A DNA stretch of 64,000 bases, from assembly GCA_023053685.1 (NCBI GenBank), contig JALIGW010000058.1, positions 67,001 to 131,000 of the forward strand. The letters run 5' to 3'. Below are positions 50,541-61,600 of the stretch, one piece after another. Positions within the stretch are counted from its first letter, which is position 1. Every line of letters starts with the position of its first letter. Both the position numbers and the translations under genes were made by a program. The notes below the pieces were generated by a model, which had not been told where the DNA came from, ran no database searches, and saw only the letters and a program-made list of their open reading frames with translations. Origin of the DNA: Diadophis punctatus similis (lineage: Eukaryota; Chordata; Lepidosauria; Squamata; Dipsadidae).

Positions 50541-50720
50541 CCAACCTTTTATAAAACCAAAATAGGGAGGAGCGCCCAGGAAGCTACAGATCCTGTCATC
50601 ATGATGCGTATATTTAGCAAAGTCCTCAAAACAGGTGATGAAATGCTTGGAGGGCCATGCTACAATTAACAGCAGTCAGCATGGGTTCTCACAAATTGTG
50701 CCAGATGAACTCTGGTAGAG
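50541..50720 (+). mobile_element. Decayed CR1 RT fragment
   Basis: Words corresponding to the CR1 segment around SQHGF-----C are visible (cagcatgggttctcacaaattgtgcc). Weak. Confidence 0.4.
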
Positions 50721-50740
50721 AATATTTGTAGCTCAGGGTT

Positions 50741-51568
50741 GAAATGGGAGGTCCTTGGTGCCAAGCTTATTTTCTTGCAGACATGTCACTACCACTTCAC
50801 CAGCGCTAGTAAGAAGTGAGGTTTGTCCTCCTTTTATATTCTGGCGGCTTGCTCCGTCGGTGGTTCCTTGGTTGGACTGTTTACTATTAGCTGGATTAGG
50901 GTATTGTTTACTTCTTGATCTAGTATTAAACTTGGTGTTAATCACTGTTCGTCTGGATGTCGATTGCTGGTGAGGAGCTTTTGGTGTTTTTTGATGGTCT
51001 TGATAAGATGAACCCTTATCTTCTTAATGTCCCCTTAATGCATGTCCTTTTCATGCCTTGTATTGGTTGTGCTATACTGGGTTGAGTGGTCAGGCACTTT
51101 TTGATCAACTTGCATGGATATCCTTTTTGTTAGATGTTGTATAGATGTTTTTTCTGATGTTCACGATTGCTAGTGTGTTTCTGCTCATCCAAATGCAGGT
51201 AGTCCCTGATTTATAACCATTTGTTTAGTGACCATTCAAAGTTACAACAGCATCGAAGAAAGTGACTTATGACCATTTTTTGCAACTGTGTTGTTTAGCA
51301 ATGGAAATTTCGGGCTCAATTGGTCATAATTGGAGGATTATCTGTAGCGTTCTGACACAGCTTCTCTTGTGGGCAGTTGGGTTTTTGCTCGGTGTGGGTG
51401 GTTTTGCGATAGACTTGTGTTCCTTGCTTGGCATCGCTCTCTCTGCTGATGAGGATATCCAGGAACAGGAGCATGTTGTTGTTTTCTTCTCTTGTGAATT
51501 TTATTTCTTTGAAGATGTTGTTGATGGTTTTATGTATGTTCTCGAATGCCTCTTTTTATTATGACAAA
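50741..51568 (-). mobile_element. Penelope-like retroelement fragment
   Basis: The minus strand at 51430-51560 reads AFENIHKTINNIFKEIKFTR, then NNNMLLFLDILISR, the Penelope RT signature (IQFT-E-E--G-LPFLDVL--R). Further left are decayed downstream parts. A mariner-like element (51196-51344) splits it. Confidence 0.7.
51196..51344. mobile_element. Short mariner-like element in the Penelope-like copy
   Basis: Ends are caggtagtccctgatttata and attggaggattatctg, inverted repeats of the family seen at 39460. Confidence 0.7.
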
Positions 51569-51574
51569 GGAGTC

Positions 51575-52140
51575 ATCATGGTTTTGTGCAGACCCCGGTG
51601 TGCACATGTACCACCTCTCCTGCGGGAGCTGCATTGGCAGCCGATTTGCTTCCGGGTGCAATTCAAGGTGCTGGTTGTCCCCTTTAAAGCCCTTCATGGC
51701 TTGGGACCAGGTTTTCTGAGGGACCGTCTCTTGCCAATCACATCTACCCGACCCATCAGAGCAAGGAGGCAGGGAATGTTGCGGGTCCCATCCCTAGGGA
51801 GATACACCTTGTGGGACCCAGAAGGGGGGCCTTCTCCATGTTGGCCCTCTCTCTCTGGAACATCATCCCCACAGAGATTAGAATGGCCCCCACTCTAGCA
51901 TTCTTCTGGAAGGCGCTGAAGACCTGGTTCTGCCAGTGGGCCTGGGGAACCCAGAGCGGGATGGAGCCCATTCAATGGCTCATGTGAGGTGTTGTCGCCG
52001 GGGTGGGGGGCGATTTCAATATATTAATTTATTATATGACTTCATTAGTTTTATTGCTTTTATATGGGGTTTTATATTCTGTAAGCCGCCTTGAGTCACC
52101 ATGTGCAAATAGGCAGCAATAAAAATTCCCTAAATAAATA
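51575..52140 (+). mobile_element. Old L2-like 3' end
   Basis: Plus-strand words give CAHVPPLLRELHWQPICFRV, then FKALHGLGPGFLRDRLL and, after a frameshift, the stop region. The 3' UTR has taagccgccttgagtcaccatgtgc and an aaataaat tail at 52130. Confidence 0.8.
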
Positions 52141-52312
52141 AATAAATCCACATACCAGATCCAGTTTGGGTTGTACATGCGAATGCTATCGATTCCGGAT
52201 GTTGCATTAGTCTCCACTATGAGTCCTGAAAGTGGGGATCCCAAAGGAGTTCCTTTTACTTGATTATATATTACCCATCAAAAGTATGAGTGGTTGAGCA
52301 GAGGTTGGAATC

Positions 52313-52347
52313 GAATGGAATGGAATGGAATGGAATAGAATAGAATA
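52313..52347. repeat. (GGAAT)n(AGAAT)n microsatellite at an L2 3' end
   Basis: Four ggaat units then three to four agaat units directly before the L2-G tail. Confidence 0.93.
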
Positions 52348-52349
52348 GT

Positions 52350-54083
52350 GCTTGATGTTATATTAAAATCATTGGCCCCAGGCCTGTCGACAAAGCCAGG
52401 TTTTTAGTGCTTTTCTGAAGGCTTGCAGGGTGGGAATAATGCGGATCTCCGGGGGTAGTGTATTCCAGAGAGCTGGTGCTGCCACAGAGAAGGCCCTTGC
52501 TCGTGGGCCCGCCAGCCGACATTGTTTGGCTGATGGGACCACCAGCAGACCAACTCTGTGGGCTCTAATCGGTCTTAGGGAGGTATGTTGAAGAAGGCGG
52601 TCTCAGAGGTAAACTGGTCCTAAGCCATGTAGGGCTTTAAAGGTAATCACCAACTCCTTGAATTGCGCTCGGAGACCTATGGGCAGCCAGTGCAGTTCGC
52701 GAAGGATGGGTGTCACATGGGTGTATCTAGGGACACCCATCACCACACGCGTTGCCGCATTCTGCACTAGCTGTAGTCTCCGAATGTTCCTCAAGGGTAG
52801 CCCCATGTAGAGTGCATTGCAGTAGTCAAGACGTGAGGTAACAAGGGCATGAGTGACTGTAAGTAGTGCCTCCAGGTCCAAAAAAGGGCGCAACTGGTGC
52901 ACAAGACGAACTTGTGCAAAGGTCCCTCTGGCCACAGCTGTTAGATGTTGTTCAAGTTTTAGCTGTGGATCCAGAAGGACCCCCAAGTTGCAAGTCCGTT
53001 CCGAGGGGAGCAATTTTTCCCCCACCAGAACCAAGGAAGGACAGATGTCCAAGTCCTTGGGAGGCAACATCCAGAGCCACTCGATCTTGTCCGGGTTGAG
53101 TTTGAGCCTGTTCACCCCCATCCAGACCCTTACAGCGTCCAGACACCAGCACATCACATCAACTGCCTCACTGAATTGGCATGGGGTGGATATGTACAGC
53201 TGAGTATCATCAGCATACTCTTGGAACCTCACCCCATGCCTACGGATGATCTCACCCAGCGGTTTCATGTAGATATTAAAAAGCATAGGGGAAAGAATCG
53301 ACCCCTGAGGAACCCCACATACGAGGGGCCTCGGGGTCGACCTCTGTCCCCCAGCCAACACCGACTGCGACCGGTCAGAGAGATAGGAGGAGAACCACCG
53401 CAATACAGTGCCTCCCACTCCCATCTCCCCGAGCCGGCGCAGAAGGATACCATGGTCAATGGTATTGAAAGTCGCTGAGAGGTCAAGTAGCACCAAGATG
53501 GAGGAGAAACCTCCATCTCGGGCTCGCCAGAGATCATCCATTAGTGTGACCAAGGCAGTTTCTGTGCTGTGACCGGGACTGAAACCCGACTGAAAAGGGT
53601 CAAGATACTCCGTTTCATCCAACAGCCATTGGAGTTGCAGAGCCACCACTTTCTCCACCACCTTCCCCATGAAGGGGAGGTTGGAGACTGGTCGATAGTT
53701 TTTAAGGTCAGTTGCGTCCAGGGATGGCTTCTTAAGGAGGGGCCGCACCACTGCAACCTTTAAAGGCTGTGGGAAGAACCCCTCTCTTAAAGAAGCGTTG
53801 ATTAACTCCTGGAACCAACCTCGTGTCACCTCCCTACTTGCAGAAACAAGCCAGGAGGGGCACGGATCCAGCATACAAGTGGCAGAGCTCACCGCTCCAA
53901 TGGCCTTGTCCACTTCCTCAGGGGTCACCAGGTCAAACTCTTCCCATAAAATGGGATCAAGATCTGTCCCTGTCATCTCGGCTTGATTCGCCCAATCGGA
54001 GTCCAGGTCTGTCCGAATCTGAGTGACTTTATCCGTCAGAAACTGAACAAATTCCTCAGCTCTACCTTGAAGGGGTTCCTCAG
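52350..54083 (-). mobile_element. L2-G: antisense L2-type LINE
   Basis: The minus strand carries RT from about 54083 to a 3' end at 52350. Its wording (LREGFFPQPLKVAVVRPLLK, WGVNRLKLNPDK-like) groups with L2-D, not with L2-A/B. Confidence 0.88.
52603..53976 (-). pseudogene. L2-G RT ORF (457 aa), shifted at the C-terminus
   Basis: A 457-codon open frame covers LKNYRPVSNLPFMGKVVEKV, FQSGFSPGHSTETALVTLMD, LDLSATFNTIDHGILLRRLG, CGVPQGSILSPMLFNIYM, QEYADDTQLYIS (catalytic YADD kept) and DYCNALYMGLPLRNIRRLQL. It stops at YL, where L2-E continues RDRILPHTSL, because of a stop (ctgagac region near 52600) before the normal C-terminus. The endonuclease is absent. Confidence 0.82.
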
Positions 54084-54490
54084 TCCCCTCCTCCTTCTCT
54101 CACTCAGACTCACAAGTCCCAGCCAGGAGCACCTCCCCCAGCCTCTGTGAATTCAAAATGCAAATAGACTATTGCAAAAAAAAAATCTGTACCATGGGAA
54201 CTTCTGAGCATGCGCAGAAGCCGAATTTCCGGCACTGCGCGTGCGTCGCCATGTTGTTTTTGGCTTTTTTTTTCAATTTTTTTAAAAATTTTGGCACTGC
54301 ACATGCGTGCAAGTGCAAAGTGCACGCACGCCCATGAGGAGCGGCCACTCAGCGCAGGAGGAAGCGAACCGGCAGCGAGGTAAGTTAGAACCAATTCCTG
54401 AGTTATTATTTTATGGTTGGGGGGTCACCACAACATGAGGAACTGTATTAAAGGGTCGCGGCATTAAGAAGGTTAAGAACCACTGCCCCA
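54084..54490. mobile_element. hAT-like fragment with SPIN-type right end
   Basis: The right end reads gaaggttaagaaccactg, the classic hAT terminal motif. The left part (54084-54158) is the inverted copy of a unit repeated at 57203-57400. No left terminal repeat was found. Confidence 0.5.
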
Positions 54491-54499
54491 AATGGTCAC

Positions 54500-54805
54500 A
54501 CCCTGTTTGCAGGCCTGTGTCCAGTTCTGGGCACCAATATTTAAAAAAGTAGAGTTACCAAGGTTGTGAATGAACCAGGAGCCAAGTCTTTTGAGGGTAT
54601 GCATAGCCTATTGAAGAGAGCCATCTGACAGCAGTCTTCAAACACCTGAAAAGTTTCAGAGAGATGACAGAACTGACATGTTCTTTATTGCCCTGGAAGG
54701 CAGGAGCAGGACCAATCAGTTAACACTATGAAGAAAAAATTTAAGTTAGATATCAGAAGGTAGTTCCTCAGGGTAAGAGCCATCAACTCAATGGAACAGG
54801 CTGCC
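54500..54805 (+). mobile_element. Old CR1 3' end
   Basis: Decayed coding words: ACVQFWAPIFKK, RSRTNQL and ISEGSSS, matching the C-terminus and 3' UTR of CR1. Confidence 0.6.
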
Positions 54806-54812
54806 ACGCCGG

Positions 54813-57202
54813 GGTGAGATCACGATGAGGCGGCACAGAGAAACGGCACTCGTTTCTCTTTGCTGAAATTTCCGTGCCTGGAAGCCGTAAAAGGCAGGTT
54901 GAGACCCTGGAGAGGTCGGCCAAATAAAGGGGAGACTTCAGAGGCGGCGGGGAGAGGGGCAATCGTCCCGTCGCTGAAGGAGAAGACCCCCAAATCTGGC
55001 GGGGAAGAGACTGACCCTATGGTCTGGTCTGGAGGCATGACAGCCTCACAGACATGGAATGGAAGCGAAAAGAGTGGAACAGTAAAACGTGTCAAAGTTC
55101 TAAAATTGGATTACAAGAGACTCCGATTGACTCTGGAAAGAAGGTGGATCCTATAAAGAGACGGGAGCCTCCGAGTGGAGTAAGCAGTGACTGTGCGGTA
55201 GAAGCGGAAGGAGAGGGAGAAGACTTGACAGTGGAGTGAAAGGGGAAGAAAAAGGGGGGGGGGAACTCCGTGCTTTACGTTGCTTGCGGTGAAGCGGCAC
55301 TGACAACGAAGTCTGTGGTGGAGAACTTTGAATGAGGGGTTTGACCAGGAAAGAACTTTAAAAGAACTGTAAAATTACAAGGCTTGAGCAGAAAAAAGGA
55401 GAGAACAAGATCTGGACAGTGACTGTGCAATAAAGAGAGTAGACATTTTGGACTGGAAAAATGGAGCTGCAGAAGTAAGACGAAAGGATTCTTGGGCAAG
55501 TACGAACTTAGAGGCAAACTTTAATCTATACTCCTTTCTACATGTATTTACTTTTATTATAATAATAATAAATTTAAAATCTGTAGTTTAATTAAGTAAT
55601 TAAGTATACTAATTTAAGTATTTTTAGAAATTTGTAGAAACTTCATGTGATTTCTTTTGTTTTTTCTATTAATTTGTGGTAATAAGAACAATAGTATTAA
55701 TTTATAATATACAGTATCAGCTTTACAGTTTGAAAAAAATTATTAAAAAAGTGATATTAATCAATTGATCTATATAAATTAACAATTATATGTATATTTA
55801 TATTATATTTATTATATTTATACTTATATCATAGTATATTAAAAGACAATATAATCGTAAAATAGCATAAAGGAATAGAATTTAAGATATTCGTGTCTGT
55901 TAATACTCAGTAGTTAATATATAAATTAGTTATATACCAATGAATAATTGTTAATTAGATTTTCCATTAATATCATCTATATTATATCATTGATTAACTG
56001 TTTATCATTGTATTACATTATTAGTGTGTCAATTATCAATATTATTAGGAGTATTAGAGTGTATGATTGGTGTTAAGAGTAATAATTATCGATAGAAAGA
56101 ATAGTTAATAGTTAAAAATAAAAAAGGGAAGATAACTGTGAATATAGGAGTAGGCTTAGCAGAGGATTACAGGAAAAACGAAAAGATATATGGTATTGTG
56201 GAACAATTTTTTTACAAACTTAAAGATGACAAGCATGGCCACAACTACTAAAACAGTAAAGAAAATTACATCTATGATAGCCTCTCCAGCTGGACAGAAA
56301 ACAACTGTAGATATGTAAAGTACAGAGAAGCTAGGAACTACACCAAGTTTGCAAAACATCCAAACAACCCTAAATATGTTACAGGAGGTAACGATTAAGA
56401 CACAGGAAACGATAACTAACAATCATGAGGATACGAAAGGGAATTTTGGAGGAGTAAGAGAGGATATAAAGAAATTAAATGATAGAATGGAGAAAATTCA
56501 AGAGGCAATAGATAACGATGAACAGAAAATAAAAATAATAGAACAGAAAAAACTGAAAAAAAGCTGGAAGAGACGGAGGAAAGACTACTGATGGCAAATA
56601 AGGAGTTGGAGGAGGCAATTACTCATCTCAAATTAGAAAAATCAGCATTTTATCTAAGGTTTCAAAACATTTTAAAAGAAGAAAACCTATTAAAATTGAT
56701 GACAGACCTGTTGGCTGATTTGCTAGAGATAGAAAAACGGGAAATACAAAATAATATTGATGAGATCTATAGGGTGCATACAAATTATGCACGACGCCAG
56801 ATTGCCAAGGGAGATACATACTAGATTCACAAAAAGAATGATGACACAAAATTTATAGGAAAACCAGGGACAATCAAATGATATACAAGGGAAAGGAGGT
56901 TAGTGTTAAAACAGGTTCCCAGAAGGATAAGAGAGCAGAGGAGAAACTATAGCTTCCTTTCCAACAAACTAATCAAACCAAGAATGATGTTTCGTTGGCT
57001 AGTTCCGGTTGGCTAGTTAATAACGTAGCGAGACAAAAGGTTAAAATTGATACTTTAGAAAAAGCTCAAGAATTCTACGGAAAATATATTGAGGAAGAAG
57101 AAGAGATAGATAGTAGAGAAGAATTGGAGACTAAAAGTCAAGAGGAACAGCGAGAGGAAGAAAAAGAATCAGACCAAGAAGAGATAGAAGAAATAGAAAC
57201 AG
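54813..57202 (+). mobile_element. Decayed L1 with ORF1 only
   Basis: A long 5' UTR (54813-56220) is followed by ORF1 pieces: a coiled coil (LNMLQEVTIKTQETITNNHE, IKKLNDRMEKIQEAIDNDEQ), ELEEAITHLKLEKSAFYLRF and EIQNNIDEIYRVHTNYARRQ (RRM), then WLVNNVARQKVKIDTLEKAQ and an acidic end. It has several stops and frameshifts. No ORF2 follows, as in the intact copy at 25285-27828. Confidence 0.72.
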
Positions 57203-57400
57203 AAAGTCAGTTTGAATTCACAGAGGCTGGGGGAGGTGCTCCTGGCTGCAACTTGTGAGTCTGAGTGAGAGAAGGAGGGAAAAGGTGGGTAAAAGCCTTT
57301 CCATTGCAGTTTGAATTCACAGAGGCTGGGGGAGGTGCTCCTGGCTGCAACTTGTGAGTCTGAGTGAGAGAAGGAGGAAAAAGGTAGTGGCCCACGCACC
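57203..57400. repeat. Two tandem copies of a 100 bp unit
   Basis: The unit cagtttgaattcacagaggc...gagagaaggagg occurs at 57205-57275 and 57307-57378, about 100 bp apart, with small differences. Its inverted counterpart lies at 54084-54158, so the L1 between them is bracketed by opposed repeats. Confidence 0.85.
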
Positions 57401-57489
57401 TAACAGCGCGCGAATCATATAACTATAAACAAAAAATAGTAATAATATATTCAGGGTTAGTGCGCTTGAGACTATGATTTTATTTCAAA

Positions 57490-57687
57490 ATGACTGGCTT
57501 AGTTCAGTGTAATACTTGTTTTTCAGTTGTGTTTCGAAGTACTCTTTTCAAATTTGGGTACTGTCCTCTTTGTAAACAAATTACTAGTCTATGTGGACAG
57601 ATTACCTATCTAGAATCTCTAATCTGTGCTCTGCAAGCAGAAATTAGGTGCCCAATTCAGCCATTCCACTCTAATGAGCTGCCGCAC
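57490..57687 (+). pseudogene. CR1-type ORF1, N-terminal part with paired CxxC motifs
   Basis: ATG at 57490. Reads MTGLVQCNTCFSVVF then YCPLCKQITSLCGQITYLES, two CxxC pairs of the PHD-like zinc-binding region that opens many CR1 ORF1 proteins, then a helical stretch LICALQAEI. The frame runs into the copia LTR at 57688, which breaks it. Confidence 0.6.
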
Positions 57688-58024
57688 TATCACGATGTGA
57701 ATATTGTCAGTTTGTGCATCTCTGTGTTTTATACTGTTCTTGTATCTATGGTCAGACAGACGTATGATATATTCTTCTACGCATGTCTACATTCCTGAGG
57801 TCAACTCCTTTCCCTTTCTCATCGCCATTTCTACCAAGGTAGAAGTGATTTATTTTCTTAGCCGATACAATGTAGTCCTAATAAGAATTCTTTATTATTT
57901 TTCTACTGAAATAAATATTTTGTTTATTAGTATTTGAATCTCGGGCTTTATTTTCTAAGTAACAATGTCTTCAAAAGGGAAGCCCGATCCATCGCCTCTG
58001 AGGAGAGTAATTCTCTTCCTAACA
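57688..58024 (+). repeat. Copia 5' LTR (337 bp)
   Basis: Starts tatcacgatgtg and ends cttcctaaca. The second base is A where the 3' LTR has G, so the TG start is lost. It contains an AT-rich middle with ctgaaataaatattttg. Confidence 0.93.
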
Positions 58025-58042
58025 ATGGTACCAGAGTTTGGC
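58025..58042 (+). other. Copia primer-binding site
   Basis: The sequence atggtaccagagtttggc starts at the LTR end and contains tggtaccagag, the form used by copia elements primed by an initiator methionine tRNA. Assigned by similarity to plant and fungal copia sites. Confidence 0.7.
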
Positions 58043-58120
58043 TGTAAACTTTATGGCTTCTTTTGAAAGTTTTATTGCGTTTTAGGATAGTTAGCTAATT
58101 AGAGAGATTTATGACCAGCC

Positions 58121-58591
58121 ATGTCCACGAACGGAGATAAGGAATTTTCTACACATGCTGCCGCTGCTGAAAAAAAGACAGAGACCGAAAGACTGATTTT
58201 AGAAGCCCCTCCAGAAAGTTTTTCTCTGCATGAACAAGCCTCACCAACTCTCTTTGGAACGCAGACCGAAGATATTACCGGGGCATCTTTACAAGTGGAA
58301 CAAGATTTATTTACAGAGGTTAGTAAAAGTTACCCAACCACATCGTTTGCCCCTGGGGGAAATTCTACACGTTTGGGAGCTATTCCAAAAATCTCTCAAC
58401 CCCCACAAGATGAGGAAGAATCCTTTTATAGGCAGCAAATTGCCAGCTCACGAACGTCTTCTATAGGGCACACAAGTGCTGAAAGAGAAATAAATTTAAC
58501 TTATGGCCAGATACTGCAAAAACAAAGAGAGCAGATAGATTTTTTGCAAAGAGAGTTACACGAAATTAAAACTGCATGCATTTCGTGCTGA
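58121..58591 (+). CDS. Copia 5' ORF, probable N-terminal gag segment (156 aa)
   Basis: A 156-codon frame begins MSTNGDKEFSTHAAAAEK. It is acidic, Ser/Thr/Gln-rich, and ends in a predicted coiled coil (LTYGQILQKQREQIDFLQRE). I recognise no family domain. It overlaps the long gag-pol frame, which is already open before 58591 (LHAFRAENQDVHPPTGTSG in its frame, shifted by +1), so the two may have been one protein until a small indel, or may be joined by ribosomal frameshift. It could also be an accessory or leader protein. Its place between primer site and pol fits gag. Confidence 0.6.
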   Translation: MSTNGDKEFSTHAAAAEKKTETERLILEAPPESFSLHEQASPTLFGTQTEDITGASLQVEQDLFTEVSKSYPTTSFAPGGNSTRLGAIPKISQPPQDEEESFYRQQIASSRTSSIGHTSAEREINLTYGQILQKQREQIDFLQRELHEIKTACISC

Positions 58592-58679
58592 GAACCAAGA
58601 TGTCCACCCGCCTACAGGCACTTCAGGGAGGGGCCATGATCCCCCTCCTTCTTTAAACAAATTAGAGCAACACCCTTGG

Positions 58680-61600
58680 ATGGACACATCACAATCACAT
58701 GGGCAGAAATTCTTTGATGAAAGAGACTATGAATATGCTTATGCTGCACCGCCATCTAGTGGCGACAGAAGGGATCTTTTTTTCCGTGTGATTCAGGAAC
58801 AAAATGAAACTCTCCATAAGCAAAATGAATTCCTGCATAAACAAAATCAAAATTTAAATAAACAATTAGAAACCTTACAAGCCCAAAACAGAATGAATCA
58901 ATTGAGGCTTGATGCATTAATGCAGCGTCTTCCACTAGCTGCCCAACCTTTACAGGCACAAATTGTCCCGCCTGCCCAACCTATCCAAGCACAAATTGTG
59001 CATCCACCACAAGCTGGACCACCTCCTACTCCAGCACCAGGGGCCCAACCTGTGCCTGCTCCAGGGCCACCACCAGCTGTGGCAGCCCAATTTTTGCCTG
59101 CTCCAGCTCTACTACCTATTGCTGCTCCTCAGCAACAGCCAATCCAGGCAGCTCCGCCTGCTCAGGCCCAAGCCGTGTCACAAGTGATTTCAAAGGCCGC
59201 ACCAGTGCAGGCCCCAATAGTCGCCCAACAGTCACAAATTGTTCCATTGGTTGGCGATGCAAAATTAAAGCATTCGGGACAGAACTATAAAGCCTGGGGC
59301 ACTGATATAACTACTTTGCTTCGTCGTGAGGACACTTTTGACATAATCCAGAATTCTTCACAAAAGGTACTAAGATGCCAATATTGCGACCGTGTGGGTC
59401 ATACAAGCAGAAATTGTTCTAAATTGCAACGCACTCAAGTTCCTGTCCAGCCTAGAGGAAAAGACTACAGGGACCAGTACCAGCCCAGAGGAAAAGATTA
59501 TAGGGACCAGTACCAGCCCAGAGGAAAAGCACCCAGAGGCAGCAGAGGCAGAGGACAGCGGCGATCCGGTCCGAGGTGTGATTTCCCACCTCCACACACC
59601 ATGCTAGCAATCACCAATGATACACAGCCAAAGAAATATGACCGCTCCCTTTTGTGGACTCTCGATAGTGGAGCGGCTGTTCACATTACTTACAGAAAAG
59701 AACTTTTCAAAGAGCTACATGAGCCTGAACCAGAATATCGTGAACTGTACGCATTTGGTGGCCACCCTTTCAAAGTTCAAGGAAAAGGGACTGTTTTTAT
59801 TGAAGAGTTAGGTACCCTGGTACCTGATGTTTATTATATTCCTACAGCTAATTGTAATTTGCTTAGTCAGAATCATTTATCTGCTGTTTTGCATTTTTAT
59901 GTCCTTCATTTAGGTAACGCCAGTTATATTTTTAAAGATGGTCATATTGTTGCTGACACAATTGTGATTGGTCAGGTCTACTATTTGAGGCCAAAGGCAG
60001 AACCTCAAATTCAGGCAAGTATAAAAATCTCAATAGATAATATCACAGGCCCAGAGAGAGATACCCCAGAGAGAGATCCTGTGAATACTCCAAAGGCTCT
60101 TAAAGCCACAAAGCAACAGGTAATCAAACCTAAGGTTCCTCATGTTAATGTTAATGCTGCAACTCCACTTACAGGTTTTCGTTTACATGACAGGTGTATT
60201 CATAGATGGCACAGGAGATTAGGCCATCCAAGCTTTGAGGTCCTTAAAAAGATGCCATTTTTCACACAAGGTTTGAATTTCAAAGGATGTAAGGTACATC
60301 TAGATTGTGCAGTTTGCAAAAAGGCAAAATCGAGGGCAGCAGCCGTTCCAAAACATGCTACACGTAAGTCAACACGCATTTTTGATTTGGTTCATACTGA
60401 TATTGTGGGTCCTTATGGTCCAACTATTGGCGGTAAAAAGTATTTCTTAACTATTGTTGGTAATCATTCTAGATATGGTTATGTCTTTCTTATGAAAGAA
60501 AAATCTGAAGCCTTTCAGACCTTTAGAGATTTTGCAGTTCAAATTTACAATCAACATGGAGTGAGAATCCGAAGAATCCAGAGTGATCGTGGTGCCGAGT
60601 TCACGTCTCAACGTTTCCAGGATTGGATGCGACGAAACGGTATCCTACACCAAACATCTGCCCCATACACTCCGGCTCACAACGGAGTGGCAGAAAGACG
60701 GCAAGGGGTCCTCCAAACCATGATGCGCTGCCTCCTAGAAGATGCCAATCTCAAACACTCATTTTGGGGCGAAGCAGTTCATTATGCAAATTACATTGTC
60801 AATCGTACATGGAGCAGTGTCATTGACCAAACACCCTTCTACATGTTATATGGCCACCAGCCAGATCTTAGACACTTACACATTTTTGGTTCAAATGCCA
60901 TGGTCAACATTCCATTGGCCCAAAGAAGAAAAGGTGGCCCAGTAGCAAAGAGACTAAGATATATGGGTGTTGATAGTAATTCTAAATGGGGAAGATTCAT
61001 TGACTCTCACAATGTGATAACAATTTCTAATTCAGCTAATTTTGAAGAAGATACAGATTGGTCCAGGATACATTCTAATGACCCTGGAGTTTATTTCCCT
61101 AGAACTGAAATTGTTGATACAGTGCAACCAGATGACCAACGTTCATCACCTGATATCCCATCCTACAACGCCGTGGATGCTGAAGCTAGCGACGCTGATG
61201 GAGATGTGGACAACAAGAAAGACGACTGGACAATCGTCCCGAGACGTTCCAAGAGAACTACAAAAGGTTTTCCACCAAAGAGATACACAATGCAATTGAC
61301 AAACACACCATCACCATTGATCTGTAATGTTACACTCCCACCGGAGAACTTTTCACAAATTAAATATCTTTCTGAAGATGAACAACAAAAATGGTATGAA
61401 GCCATGCAAGTTGAGATGGATAGTTTGCAGAAACTCAAAGTATACACATCTGCAACACCTCCAACACACAAAAAAGTCATTGGCACAAGATGGGTCTACA
61501 AAATCAAACAAAAGCCAGATGGTGAATTATTATACAAAGCAAGACTTGTCGCACAGGGTTTCGCACAAAGCTATCCTGAAGATTACACAAACACTTACTC

